This document shows positions 36,415-45,389 of a DNA stretch of 64,000 nt, one piece after another. Source of the DNA: Sporichthya brevicatena (GTDB taxonomy: Bacteria > Actinomycetota > Actinomycetes > Sporichthyales > Sporichthyaceae); NCBI RefSeq assembly GCF_039525035.1, contig NZ_BAAAHE010000007.1, positions 348,491 through 412,490 on the forward strand. The letters are read 5' to 3'. Positions within the stretch are counted from its first letter, which is position 1, and every line of letters starts with the position of its first letter. Under the pieces are notes generated by a model that was given only the letters and a program-made list of their open reading frames with translations, ran no database searches and was not told where the DNA came from. The position numbers and the translations under genes are program-made.

Positions 36415-39400
36415 TCAGACGTTGCGCCGGTACTGGCCGCCGACCTCGAAGAATGCTTCCGTGATCTGGCCCAGAGAACAAACACGAGCGGCATCCATGA
36501 GCACGGCGAAGACATTCTCCCCCGCGATCGCCGCTTCCTGCAGTCGCCGAATGGCGACCTGAGCCGCCTCGGCGTTGCGGGCCTGGAAGTCGCGGACCCG
36601 GTGAAGCTGGGACTGCTTCTCCTCCTCGGTCCCGCGGGCGAGCTCCAGCTTGACCGGCGCCCGCTCCCCGTCCGGCGGGAGGAACGTGTTGACGCCGACG
36701 ATCGGCAGCGAGCCGTCGTGCTTGCGCTGCTCGTAGAGCATCGACTCGTCCTGGATCCGCCCACGCTGGTAGCCGGTCTCCATCGCGCCCAGCACGCCGC
36801 CCCGCTCGGAGATGCGCTCGAACTCGCGGAGCACGGCCTCCTCGACCAGGTCGGTGAGCTCGTCGATGATGAACGACCCCTGCAGCGGGTTCTCGTTCTT
36901 CGCCAGACCCCACTCCTGGTTGATGATCAACTGGATCGCCAGCGCCCGGCGCACCGACTCCGGCGACGGGGTCGTGACGGCCTCGTCGTAGGCGTTGGTG
37001 TGCAGGCTGTTGCAGTTGTCGTAGAGGGCGATGAGTGCCTGCAGCGTCGTGCGGATGTCGTTGAAGTCCATCTCCTGCGCGTGCAGGGAACGGCCCGAGG
37101 TCTGCACGTGGTACTTCAGCTTCTGCGAGCGCTCGTTCGCGCCGTACTTCTCCTTCATCGCGACCGCCCAGATGCGGCGGGCGACCCGGCCGATCACCGA
37201 GTACTCGGGGTCCATGCCGTTGGAGAAGAAGAACGACAGGTTCGGCGCGAAGTCGTCGACGTCCATGCCGCGCGCGAGGTAGCTTTCGACGTAGGTGAAG
37301 CCGTTGGAGAGCGTGAACGCGAGCTGGCTGATCGGGTTCGCCCCGGCCTCGGCGATGTGGTACCCGGAGATCGAGACCGAGTAGAAGTTCCGGACCTTGT
37401 TCTGGATGAAGTACTCCTGGATGTCGCCCATCATCTTGAGCGAGAACTCCGTGGAGAACAGGCAGGTGTTCTGGCCCTGGTCCTCCTTGAGGATGTCGGC
37501 TTGCACCGTGCCGCGGACGGTCGACAGCGTCCACGCGCGGACCTCGGCGGCCTCGTCCTCGGTCAGCTCGCGACCGAGCTCGGCGGCCTTCTTCTCCAGC
37601 TCACGGTCGATCGCGGTGTTGAGGAAGAACGCGAGGATCGTCGGCGCCGGGCCGTTGATCGTCATCGACACCGACGTGTTCGGCGCGGTCAGGTCGAAGC
37701 CGTCGTAGAGCGCCTTCATGTCGTCGAGCGTCGCGATCGAGACGCCGGACGTGCCGACCTTGCCGTAGATGTCGGGGCGGAGGTCGGGGTCGCGGCCGTA
37801 GAGCGTGACCGAGTCGAACGCCGTCGACAGGCGGGTGGCCGGCTGACCCTTGCTCAGCAGGTGGAAGCGGCGGTTCGTGCGGAACGGGTCGCCCTCACCG
37901 GCGAACATGCGCGCGGGGTCCTCGCCCTCGCGCTTGAAGGGGAAGACGCCGGCCGTGTACGGGAACTCGCCGGGCAGGTTCTCGCTGCGCAGGAAGCGGA
38001 GCAGCTCGCCCTCGTCGCCGTAGCGGGGGAGCGCGACACGCGGGATTCTCGTCCCCGACAGGGACTCGCGGAACAGGCGGTTCTTGATCTCCTTGTCGCG
38101 GATCTTCACGACGTGCTCCTCGCCGCTGTACGCCTCGACCGTCGCCGGCCAGGACGCGAGCAGCGCCTTGCTGTCCTCGCTGAGCTCCGCCTCGGTCTCG
38201 TCGAGGAGCACCTCGAGCACGCCGGTGTCACCGTTGCGCGTCGCGACCAGGTCCTTGGTCGACCGCAGCTGCTGACGCCGCCGCGCGAGCTCGACCTCCT
38301 TGCGGGTCTGCTCGTGGTAGCCGCGCACGGTCTCGGCGATCTCGGCCAGGTACCGCACCCGGTTCGGCGGGATGATCGTCTTGAGGTGGCTCGACGCCTT
38401 GACCTCGACCGTGGGCAGCGTGCCCGGCTCCAGCGGCAGACCGCGCTCACCGAGCAGGCCCTTGAGGTGCTGGTAGAGCGCGGTGACGCCGTCGTCGTTG
38501 AAGCGCGCGGCGCTCGTGCCGAACACCGGCATGTTCTGCCAGTCCGAGGACATGAGGCCCTGATTGCGCGCGATCTGCCGGGCGACGTCGCGCAGCGCGT
38601 CCTCGGCGCCGCGGCGCTCGAACTTGTTGATCGCGACGACGTCGGCGAAGTCGAGCATGCCGATCTTCTCCAACTGTGACGCGGCGCCGAACTCCGGCGT
38701 CATCACGTACAGCGAGAGGTCGACGTAGGGGACGATCGCGTCGTCGCCCTGGCCGATGCCAGGGGTCTCGACGATGACCAGGTCGTAGCCTGCGGCCTTG
38801 CACGCCTGAATCACCTCGGTGAGGCAGCTCGGCACCTCGGCACCGCCGCCGCGGGTGGCGAGGGAGCGGAAGTAGACGTTGCCCTGGCCGGCGCCTCCGT
38901 CCCGGTTGTAACCGTGCAGGCCGTTCATGCGGATGCGGTCACCGAGCAGCGCACCGCCGCCCTTGCGCCGCGTCGGGTCGACGGCGATGACGGCGATCCG
39001 CAGCTTGTCCTGCTGGTCGAGCCGCAGTCGGTGGACGAGCTCGTCGGTGAGGGAGGACTTGCCGGAGCCGCCGGTGCCGGTGATGCCGAGGACCGGGACG
39101 CTGCGGGCCGACGCCGCGGACTCGATCGCCGAGGCGAGGTCCGCCGGCAGCTTGCCGGCCTCGATCGCGGTGATCGTCCGGGCCAGCGTCGCGGTCTCAC
39201 CCGCGAGCAGCGCGTCCGTGCTGGCCGGGGGAGTGGCGGCCAGGTCGACGTCGCAGGTCGCGATCATCGTGTTGATCATCCCGGCGAGGCCGAGCTTCTG
39301 GCCGTCCTCCGGGGAGAAGATCGTGACGCCTCGCTCGCGCAGCAACGCGATCTCCTCGGCGACGATGACGCCTCCGCCGCCGCCGAAGACCTGCACGTGG

Positions 39401-39672
39401 CCGGCACCGCGCTCGGCGAGGAGTTCCTTCAGGTAGCTGAAGTACTCGATGTGGCCGCCCTGGTACGAGCTGACCGCGACGCCCTGGACGTCCTCCTGGA
39501 TCGCGGCGGTCACGACCTCGTCGACGGAGCGGTTGTGCCCGAGGTGGATCACCTCGGCGCCCTGGGCCTGGAGGATCCGCCGCATGATGTTGATCGACGC
39601 GTCGTGTCCGTCGAACAGGCTGGCCGCAGTGACGAACCGGACCGGGTTGGCCGGGACGTGAAGTTCCGTCAT
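36415..39672 (-). CDS. icmF: fused isobutyryl-CoA mutase IcmF
   Basis: 1085 residues, the usual IcmF length. N-terminal B12-binding domain (SLFDGHDASINIMRRILQ, His ligand in DGHDAS); central MeaB-type G-protein chaperone with P-loop GITGTGGSGKSSLTDEL, VDPTRRKGGGALLGDRIRMN and NKFERRGAEDAL; C-terminal mutase domain with SMTINGPAPTILAFFLNTAID, GTVQADILKEDQGQNTCLFS and GRSLHAQEMDFNDIRTTLQAL. It interconverts isobutyryl-CoA and n-butyryl-CoA; some family members accept isovaleryl/pivalyl-CoA. The genes downstream continue butyryl-CoA oxidation. The MarR gene is divergent with 62 bases between starts. Confidence 0.93.
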   Translation of the reverse strand: MTELHVPANPVRFVTAASLFDGHDASINIMRRILQAQGAEVIHLGHNRSVDEVVTAAIQEDVQGVAVSSYQGGHIEYFSYLKELLAERGAGHVQVFGGGGGVIVAEEIALLRERGVTIFSPEDGQKLGLAGMINTMIATCDVDLAATPPASTDALLAGETATLARTITAIEAGKLPADLASAIESAASARSVPVLGITGTGGSGKSSLTDELVHRLRLDQQDKLRIAVIAVDPTRRKGGGALLGDRIRMNGLHGYNRDGGAGQGNVYFRSLATRGGGAEVPSCLTEVIQACKAAGYDLVIVETPGIGQGDDAIVPYVDLSLYVMTPEFGAASQLEKIGMLDFADVVAINKFERRGAEDALRDVARQIARNQGLMSSDWQNMPVFGTSAARFNDDGVTALYQHLKGLLGERGLPLEPGTLPTVEVKASSHLKTIIPPNRVRYLAEIAETVRGYHEQTRKEVELARRRQQLRSTKDLVATRNGDTGVLEVLLDETEAELSEDSKALLASWPATVEAYSGEEHVVKIRDKEIKNRLFRESLSGTRIPRVALPRYGDEGELLRFLRSENLPGEFPYTAGVFPFKREGEDPARMFAGEGDPFRTNRRFHLLSKGQPATRLSTAFDSVTLYGRDPDLRPDIYGKVGTSGVSIATLDDMKALYDGFDLTAPNTSVSMTINGPAPTILAFFLNTAIDRELEKKAAELGRELTEDEAAEVRAWTLSTVRGTVQADILKEDQGQNTCLFSTEFSLKMMGDIQEYFIQNKVRNFYSVSISGYHIAEAGANPISQLAFTLSNGFTYVESYLARGMDVDDFAPNLSFFFSNGMDPEYSVIGRVARRIWAVAMKEKYGANERSQKLKYHVQTSGRSLHAQEMDFNDIRTTLQALIALYDNCNSLHTNAYDEAVTTPSPESVRRALAIQLIINQEWGLAKNENPLQGSFIIDELTDLVEEAVLREFERISERGGVLGAMETGYQRGRIQDESMLYEQRKHDGSLPIVGVNTFLPPDGERAPVKLELARGTEEEKQSQLHRVRDFQARNAEAAQVAIRRLQEAAIAGENVFAVLMDAARVCSLGQITEAFFEVGGQYRRNV

Positions 39673-39684
39673 CGGGGGCGCTCC

Positions 39685-39708
39685 TGACTGGTGCTCTGAC
39701 TGGTGCTC
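39685..39708. repeat. tandem 12-bp repeat in the icmF-marR promoter gap
   Basis: TGACTGGTGCTC occurs twice back to back at 39685-39696 and 39697-39708, only 13 bases upstream of the icmF start, within the 62-base divergent gap. It may be a regulator site or duplicated leader. Confidence 0.5.
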
Positions 39709-39734
39709 AGACGGGGGGCAATTAGGTTGTTCGC

Positions 39735-40253
39735 GTGCCGTTGGACTTCGACCCCATCGCCGAGGCGCATCGGCAGTGGCAGATGCGCTGGCCGGAGCAC
39801 GCCGACCAGATGGCGGCCGTGACCTCGGTGATGCGGGTTCAGCAGTTGTTGCTCGGGGAGATCGACCGGACGCTCAAGCCGTTCGGGCTGACCTTCGCCT
39901 CGTTCGAGGCGCTCCGCCTGCTGGCGTTCACCCGTGAGGGTGAACTGCCCATGGGGAAGATCGGTGAACGCCTCATGGTGCACCCGGCGTCGGTGACCAA
40001 CACCGTCGACAAGCTCGAACGCGCCGGCATGGTGCGCCGCCGCTCGGCGCCGGAGGACCGGCGCCGTGTGCTCGCCTCCATCACACCGGACGGACGTGAT
40101 CTGGTCGAGAAGGCGACCGCGGCGCTGAACGCCGCGGACTTCGCGTTGCCCGGGGTCGACCGAGAGACCGCTGTCGCGCTCACTGCGCTGCTGCGCAGGA
40201 TCCGCGAGCGGGGGAACGACTTCGACGCTGCCGCGCATGACCCCTGGGCGTAG
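39735..40253 (+). CDS. MarR-family transcriptional regulator
   Basis: 172 residues from GTG 39735. Winged-helix MarR core: LGEIDRTLKPFGLTFASFEALRLLAFT, PMGKIGERLMVHPASVTNTVDKLERAGMVRR, PEDRRRVLASITPDGRDLVEKA. It is divergent from icmF, so it probably regulates the mutase operon in response to an acyl-CoA or acid ligand. A perfect terminator follows at 40313. Confidence 0.9.
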   Translation: MPLDFDPIAEAHRQWQMRWPEHADQMAAVTSVMRVQQLLLGEIDRTLKPFGLTFASFEALRLLAFTREGELPMGKIGERLMVHPASVTNTVDKLERAGMVRRRSAPEDRRRVLASITPDGRDLVEKATAALNAADFALPGVDRETAVALTALLRRIRERGNDFDAAAHDPWA

Positions 40254-40312
40254 GTCTCACCGGGTGAATATTTTGACGCCCAAATAATTGCTCGAGGCCC
40301 CCGGGAACGACA

Positions 40313-40344
40313 AGGTGGGCTGCGCCACTCGGCGCAGCCCACCT
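40313..40344. terminator. bidirectional intrinsic terminator
   Basis: 14-bp perfect stem (AGGTGGGCTGCGCC at 40313-40326; complement at 40331-40344) with loop ACTC, between the convergent MarR and binding-protein genes. Confidence 0.85.
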
Positions 40345-40367
40345 CGGGGTCGATCAGTTTCCGCTGG

Positions 40368-42026
40368 TCAGCGCGTCACGCCGATCGACGTCAGGTCGTA
40401 GAGACCGAAGATGTCGAGCTTGACCCCGGTGACCCGGTCCGAGAACCCGGCGAGCGAGTTCGTGTACCAGAGCGGGACCGACGGCATGTCGTTCACCAGC
40501 AGGGCCTCGGCCCGCGCGTAGGTGTCGAAGGCCTCGTCCAGGTTCGGTCGCGACGCCGCCCGGCTGAGCTCGTCGTTGAACCGGGTGTAGCGGAAGTCGG
40601 ACCAGTTCGACACGCCGTTGCGGGAGTACATCGGGACCAGGAAGTCGTCGATCGACGGGTAGGCCATCGTCTTGTCGATGACCAGCAGGTCCTCGGTCTC
40701 CTCGTCGGTCATGAGGTCCTGGAACCGCTTCGCCGACGCCGGGACGACCTCGCACGGCTCGTTGAGCGCCCGGGTGATCTGGCGGCAGACCTCGGTCCAC
40801 ATCGACGGGTTCGAGACGGTCGGGGTCTCGGCGTCGTAGGTGATCTTGATCGTGCCGTTGTAGCCACCCGCACGGTTGCGCTCGTCGCGGGCGTCGTCCC
40901 GGTCGTAGAGGCACGTCCGGCCGCAGCGGTTCTCCTCGTAGCCGGCGACGCCGGGCGGGGTCCAGCCGGTGGCCGGGACGAGCGCGCGACCCGGAGCCAG
41001 CTTCACGAGCTCGGTGCGGTCGATCGCCATCGAGATCGCGCGCTTGAGCCGCTCGGAGCGGTACGTGCGGTCCTCGTCCTCGTCCGGGAAGCGGAGCACC
41101 TGGATCTGGCCGTACGGGCTCGCGACCCAACGGTCGTCGAGGTCGTCCTGGTAGCGCTCGTCCTCACGGGCGCCGGCCGGGATGACGTCGGTGACGTCGA
41201 GGTTGTTCGCGACGACGTCGTTGTAGGCGGCCTCGTCGTTGTCGTACATCTTGAAGATCACGTTCTTGACCTTCGCGCGGGACGGACCGCTGTAGTCGTC
41301 CCAGGCCTGGAGCTTGATCCGCTCGCCCGGCTCCCACTCCTTGATCACGTAGGGGCCGGCGCCGATCGGCTCCTCGGAGAACTCCTGGCCGTTGTCCTCG
41401 AAGAACGACGCGGGCAGCGGCGCGAAGGCGACCAGGCCGAGACGCTGCGGGAACGTGGCGTCCGCATCGCGCAGCGTGATCGTGAACGTGCGGTCGTCGG
41501 CGATCGTCAGGCCGGACAGCTGCGTCGAGCTGGGCGGCGGCGCCTGGCCGAGGCCCTCCTCGCCGTCCGGGTCGAGCGGGTGGACCGACTCGTAGCCGAC
41601 GATCGGCGAGAACAGGTTCGCGTTGGGGGAGTTGTTCGGCCCGTACGCGGCGTAGTTCCACGCGTCGACGAAGCTCGCGGCGGTCACCGGGGTGCCGTCG
41701 GAGAACTCGGCGTTCTCGCGGATGCGCACCGTCCAGGTCTTGGCGTCGTCGGTGCTGATCGACTCCGCGAGGTCCGTGCGCGCCTCGCCGTTGCTGGAGT
41801 AGTGCACCAGCCGGGCCGTCACGTTGTTGAGGATGTTCAGCCCGCAGTTCGAGCTGGTCGCCGCCGGCGTCAGCGGGAACGACGGGTTGCACCCGCGGAC
41901 GGTGATGGTGTCGTCGTCGCCCTCGGCGCCGCTACCGCCGCCGTCGCTGCACGCACTCAGGGCGAGCACGGCCGACATGCCTGCCGCGAGGCCCGCGAAC
42001 CTCCGGCTCCGCATCATTCGTCGCAT
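40368..42026 (-). CDS. peptide/nickel-type ABC substrate-binding lipoprotein (SBP_bac_5)
   Basis: 552 residues from ATG 42026 with AGGAGCGG upstream. Lipobox LALSAC-SDGGG near residue 26. SBP family 5 features: LAESISTDDAKTWTVRIRENAEFSDGTPVTAASFVDAWNY, IGAGPYVIKEWEPGERIKLQAWDDY, RLKRAISMAIDRTELV and WTPPGVAGYEENRC. It captures oligopeptides or similar solutes. As with the other binding proteins in the window, no transporter subunits are next to it, so it must work with components encoded elsewhere or act as a receptor. Confidence 0.88.
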   Translation of the reverse strand: MRRMMRSRRFAGLAAGMSAVLALSACSDGGGSGAEGDDDTITVRGCNPSFPLTPAATSSNCGLNILNNVTARLVHYSSNGEARTDLAESISTDDAKTWTVRIRENAEFSDGTPVTAASFVDAWNYAAYGPNNSPNANLFSPIVGYESVHPLDPDGEEGLGQAPPPSSTQLSGLTIADDRTFTITLRDADATFPQRLGLVAFAPLPASFFEDNGQEFSEEPIGAGPYVIKEWEPGERIKLQAWDDYSGPSRAKVKNVIFKMYDNDEAAYNDVVANNLDVTDVIPAGAREDERYQDDLDDRWVASPYGQIQVLRFPDEDEDRTYRSERLKRAISMAIDRTELVKLAPGRALVPATGWTPPGVAGYEENRCGRTCLYDRDDARDERNRAGGYNGTIKITYDAETPTVSNPSMWTEVCRQITRALNEPCEVVPASAKRFQDLMTDEETEDLLVIDKTMAYPSIDDFLVPMYSRNGVSNWSDFRYTRFNDELSRAASRPNLDEAFDTYARAEALLVNDMPSVPLWYTNSLAGFSDRVTGVKLDIFGLYDLTSIGVTR

Positions 42027-42071
42027 TCCGCCGCTCCTATCGCACTACAGCTCGTACCGATTTGAACACTA

Positions 42072-42110
42072 TTCGCTTCACTCCCTTTGTTCACAGAAAC
42101 GTGAAGCGAA
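42072..42110. promoter_or_regulatory. inverted repeat in an A/T-rich divergent promoter region
   Basis: TTCGCTTCAC at 42072-42081 and GTGAAGCGAA at 42101-42110 form a perfect 10-bp inverted repeat with a 19-base spacer, followed by six A's. It lies between the divergent binding-protein and alcohol-dehydrogenase genes, in a stretch clearly less GC-rich than its surroundings. Operator or hairpin cannot be told apart. Confidence 0.5.
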
Positions 42111-42298
42111 AAAAACGGTCAACTCGGCCAAGGTCCTGGTCTCGACACGCCGGGGAGCTCGATCGGGGAACGGCCGGGCGCCGCTTCGACCGTTCCCACA
42201 GCCGCCTCCGCTGCATAGGGTCACGGTGTCCCGACTATGAGCTGCACCACAAGTCAGTTCTGAAGCAGTCCCCACAACGCAGTGGAGGTGTCCCGCCT

Positions 42299-43414
42299 GT
42301 GAAGACCAAGGCCGCCGTCGTCTACGAACCCGGCAAGCCGATCGAGATCGAGGAGCTGGATCTCGACGGCCCCCGCGAGGGCGAGGTCCTGATCCGCTAC
42401 ACCCATGCCGGCCTGTGCCACTCCGACATCCACGTGGCCCACGGTGACCTCCCCTGCCGGACTCCGATCGTGCTCGGGCACGAGGGCGCCGGGATCATCG
42501 AGGAGGTCGGCCCCGGTGTCACCCGGGTCAAGCCGGGCGACAAGGTCGTCTGCTCGTTCATCCCGAACTGCGGCCACTGCCGCTGGTGCGCGACCGGTCG
42601 GCAGTCGATCTGCGACATGGGTGCCACGATCCTCGAGGGCAACCTGCCCGGTCCCCGCCCGTTCCCGAACACCGGCCCGCGCGGTGAGTACGGCGCGATG
42701 TGCATGATCGGCACGTTCAGCCAGTACGGCACCATCCACCAGAACTCCGTGGTGGCCGTCGACGCGGACCTGCCGCTGGAGAAGGCCGTGCTCGTCGGCT
42801 GCGGCGTGCCGACCGGCTGGGGCTCCGCGGTGAACACCGCCGACACGCAGCCCGGCGACACCATCCTGGTCGTCGGTGTGGGTGGCATCGGCATCAACGC
42901 CGTCCAGGGCGCCCGGTACGCCGGCGCGAAGAACGTCATCGCCGTCGACCCGCTGGAGAACAAGCGGGAGAAGGCGCTGGAGCTGGGCGCCACCCACGCG
43001 GTCGCCACCTCCGAGGAGGCCATGGAGCTCGCGATGGAGCTCACCCGCGGCGTCGGCGCCGACAAGGGCATCATCACGACCGACCTCGTGACGGAACCTC
43101 AGGTCACGACCACGTTCCACACGATCAGCAAGGGCGGCAAGGTCGTCATCACCGGCCTGAACAAGCTCGACCTGAACAACGTCGTGATCCCGTCCGCGCT
43201 GATGACGTTGTTCCGCAAGACGGTCCAGGGCTCGCTGTTCGGTGACTGCAACCCGACCACCGACATCCCGAAGATCCTCGGGCTGTACCAGAGCGGTGAC
43301 CTCAAGCTCGACGAGATCATCACCCGGACCTACAAGCTGGAAGAGGTCAACGAGGGCTACGACGACCTCCTCGCCGGCAAGAACGTCCGCGGCGTCATCG
43401 TCCACGAGCACTGA
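42299..43414 (+). CDS. mycofactocin-dependent (NDMA-type) alcohol dehydrogenase
   Basis: 371 residues from GTG 42299 with GGAGG 9 bases upstream. Zinc-dependent medium-chain alcohol dehydrogenase: GLCHSDIHVAHGD (zinc ligand Cys40), LGHEGAGIIEEVGPG, structural-zinc cysteines in CGHCRWCATGRQSIC, cofactor motif VVGVGGIGINAVQGARYAGA. The segment LPGPRPFPNTGPRGEYGAMCMIGTF and overall length match the actinobacterial NDMA-dependent family, whose members hold NAD(P) tightly and pass electrons to mycofactocin. The mft cluster is 15 kb downstream. MoxR and VWA genes follow directly, 4 bases after the stop. Confidence 0.88.
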   Translation: MKTKAAVVYEPGKPIEIEELDLDGPREGEVLIRYTHAGLCHSDIHVAHGDLPCRTPIVLGHEGAGIIEEVGPGVTRVKPGDKVVCSFIPNCGHCRWCATGRQSICDMGATILEGNLPGPRPFPNTGPRGEYGAMCMIGTFSQYGTIHQNSVVAVDADLPLEKAVLVGCGVPTGWGSAVNTADTQPGDTILVVGVGGIGINAVQGARYAGAKNVIAVDPLENKREKALELGATHAVATSEEAMELAMELTRGVGADKGIITTDLVTEPQVTTTFHTISKGGKVVITGLNKLDLNNVVIPSALMTLFRKTVQGSLFGDCNPTTDIPKILGLYQSGDLKLDEIITRTYKLEEVNEGYDDLLAGKNVRGVIVHEH

Positions 43415-43418
43415 TCTG

Positions 43419-44303
43419 GTGACCGACGAATCACCCAGCAACGTCGTCGGGCGGGCCCGCGAGGTCGAGCTGCTCGTCGCCGCACTGGACTCCGGTGCGC
43501 ACGTGCTGCTCGAGGGCCCGCCCGGCACGGGCAAGACGACGCTGCTGCGCTCGGTCGCAGCAGAGGAGAAGACTGACTTCGTCTTCGTCGAGGGCAACGC
43601 GGAACTGACGCCGGCTCGGCTGGTCGGCCACTTCGACCCCGCGCTGGTGCTCGAACGGGGCTACGGGCCGGAGACCTTCGTCGACGGCCCGCTGGCCGAG
43701 GCCCTGCGGGCGGGGGCGCTCCTCTACGTCGAGGAGACCAACCGCATCCCGGAGGAGACGCTCAACGTCCTCATCACCGTGATGAGCGAGGGTGAGCTGA
43801 CCGTCCCGCGGTACGGGCGGATCGTCGCGGCCGAGGGTTTCCGGCTCGTCGCGGCGATGAACCCGTTCGACGCGGTCGGCACCGCGCGCATCTCCTCCGC
43901 CATCTACGACCGGGTCTGCCGGATCACGATGGGCTACCAGGACGCCGTCGACGAGCGGGCGATCCTCGACCTCCGGGCGCCGGGTGTTCCCGGCGAGTGG
44001 GGGGCGAAGGTCGTCGACCTGGTCCGGCGGACCCGCGAGCACCCGGAGATCCGCGTCGGGTCCTCGGTGCGCGGGGCCATCGACATGGCGCGGCTGTGCG
44101 GGGCCCTCGCCCGGCGCCGCGGCGTCGACGTCGAGGACTGGACCGTGGGCCTCGACGCGGCGCTCGTCGCCCTGTCGGGGCGGATCCGGCTGGCCGAGTC
44201 GATCGGCCGGGCACCCGAGGACGTCGTGCGCGAGCTCTACGTCGCCGTGTTCGGGGCCGAGCCGCGCGAGGACTCGGGCGGTGATGACCCGGGGGGAGCC
44301 TGA
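43419..44303 (+). CDS. MoxR-type AAA+ ATPase
   Basis: 294 residues from GTG 43419, four bases after the alcohol dehydrogenase stop. Walker A HVLLEGPPGTGKTTLLRSV, Walker B-like ALLYVEETNRIPEETLN, sensor region RLVAAMNPFDAVGTARIS, then the C-terminal lid with VRGAIDMARLCGALA. MoxR ATPases act with VWA proteins as chaperones that insert metals or cofactors or activate enzymes, for example in PQQ methanol dehydrogenase maturation. Its position suggests it services the mycofactocin-dependent dehydrogenase; that link is inferred. Confidence 0.88.
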   Translation: MTDESPSNVVGRAREVELLVAALDSGAHVLLEGPPGTGKTTLLRSVAAEEKTDFVFVEGNAELTPARLVGHFDPALVLERGYGPETFVDGPLAEALRAGALLYVEETNRIPEETLNVLITVMSEGELTVPRYGRIVAAEGFRLVAAMNPFDAVGTARISSAIYDRVCRITMGYQDAVDERAILDLRAPGVPGEWGAKVVDLVRRTREHPEIRVGSSVRGAIDMARLCGALARRRGVDVEDWTVGLDAALVALSGRIRLAESIGRAPEDVVRELYVAVFGAEPREDSGGDDPGGA

Positions 44304-45250
44304 GCCCGCCGTCGCAGGCGGGCGACCCGGCTCCCGGGGGAGGCCCGAAACGGCGGCCACGACCCACCCCCGGTGACCGCACCATCGGGCGCAACCAGCT
44401 CGCGAACCGTTCCCGGTTCGCCGAGCTGTCCCCCGAGGTCGGTGTCCTCGACGTTCAGGCGGCCGAGGACGCGATGGCCGCCGACCCGGACGCCACCCTC
44501 GCGCTGCTCGCCGAGATGGCGCGGGCGACCGACGAGAAGCTCCGCGCGGCCGCGCGGCAGCTGGCCGGGCGCATCGTGCTCGACCGCGTCCGGACCGGGC
44601 CGCCGAGGGCGCGCGGCATCGGCAAGCTGCGCAACGTCCCGGCCGACCGGGGCGGCGACCTCGACCTCGACGCCTCGATGCCGGCCGTGGTCGACGCCAA
44701 GGCCCTCCGCCGCCCGCCGCACCTGGGTGACCTGACGGCGCGGACGTGGTCGCGACCCGAGCTCGCGCTGTGCCTGCTCGTCGACGCGTCCGGGTCGATG
44801 GGCGGCGAGCGGCTCGCGGCCGCCGCCCTGACCGCCGCCGCGTGCGCGCTGCGGGCCCCGGGGGAGTACGCCGTCCTCTCCTTCGCGCGCGAGGTCTCCG
44901 TGCTCAAGGCGATCGACGCCCCGGCCGCGCCGCAGACCGTCGTCGACGCGATCCTCGGGCTGCGCGGGCACGGCGTCACCGCCCTCGCCACCGCGCTCCG
45001 GGCGGCCACCGACGAGCTGGAGCGCTCGCGGGCGTCCCGTCGCGTCGTCGTCCTGCTCTCGGACTGCCGGGCCACCGACGACGAGGACCCGATCCCGGTC
45101 GCGTCCCGCGTGCCCGAGCTCGTCATCCTCGCCCCGGCCGAGGGCTGCGAGCAGGCCGAGGACCTCGCGGCGCGGACCGGGGCCCGCTGGGCCCCGATGA
45201 CCGGGTCCTCCGCCGCCCCCGCCGCCCTCCTCTCCCTGCTCGACCGCTGA
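44300..45250 (+). CDS. VWA-domain protein, partner of the MoxR ATPase
   Basis: The reading frame is open from just after 44287 and looks coding from about 44370 (TIGRNQLANRSRFAELSPEV), but no ATG, GTG or TTG occurs in frame before ATG 44474. A CTG at 44300 would give the same 4-base overlap (CTGA) seen as GTGA, ATGA and TTGA elsewhere in this genome, so I place the start there (316 residues); ATG 44474 gives a 258-residue minimum. The VWA domain has the MIDAS motif LLVDASGSMGG (DxSxS), RGHGVTALATALR and VVLLSDCRATDD. MoxR-VWA pairs act together in enzyme maturation. Confidence 0.75.
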   Translation: MSPPSQAGDPAPGGGPKRRPRPTPGDRTIGRNQLANRSRFAELSPEVGVLDVQAAEDAMAADPDATLALLAEMARATDEKLRAAARQLAGRIVLDRVRTGPPRARGIGKLRNVPADRGGDLDLDASMPAVVDAKALRRPPHLGDLTARTWSRPELALCLLVDASGSMGGERLAAAALTAAACALRAPGEYAVLSFAREVSVLKAIDAPAAPQTVVDAILGLRGHGVTALATALRAATDELERSRASRRVVVLLSDCRATDDEDPIPVASRVPELVILAPAEGCEQAEDLAARTGARWAPMTGSSAAPAALLSLLDR

Positions 45251-45389
45251 GACATCCTCAGGTACTTGGAGGGCGCTCCAAATCGGGGGTTCGGGGTTCG
45301 TAGTCGGCTCCATTGTCCCGGGGGCCGCGGTTCGCGAGGGTTGCGGACAGCGAGCCACACCCCCCGCAGGACCAATGGAGGTCACGGAG

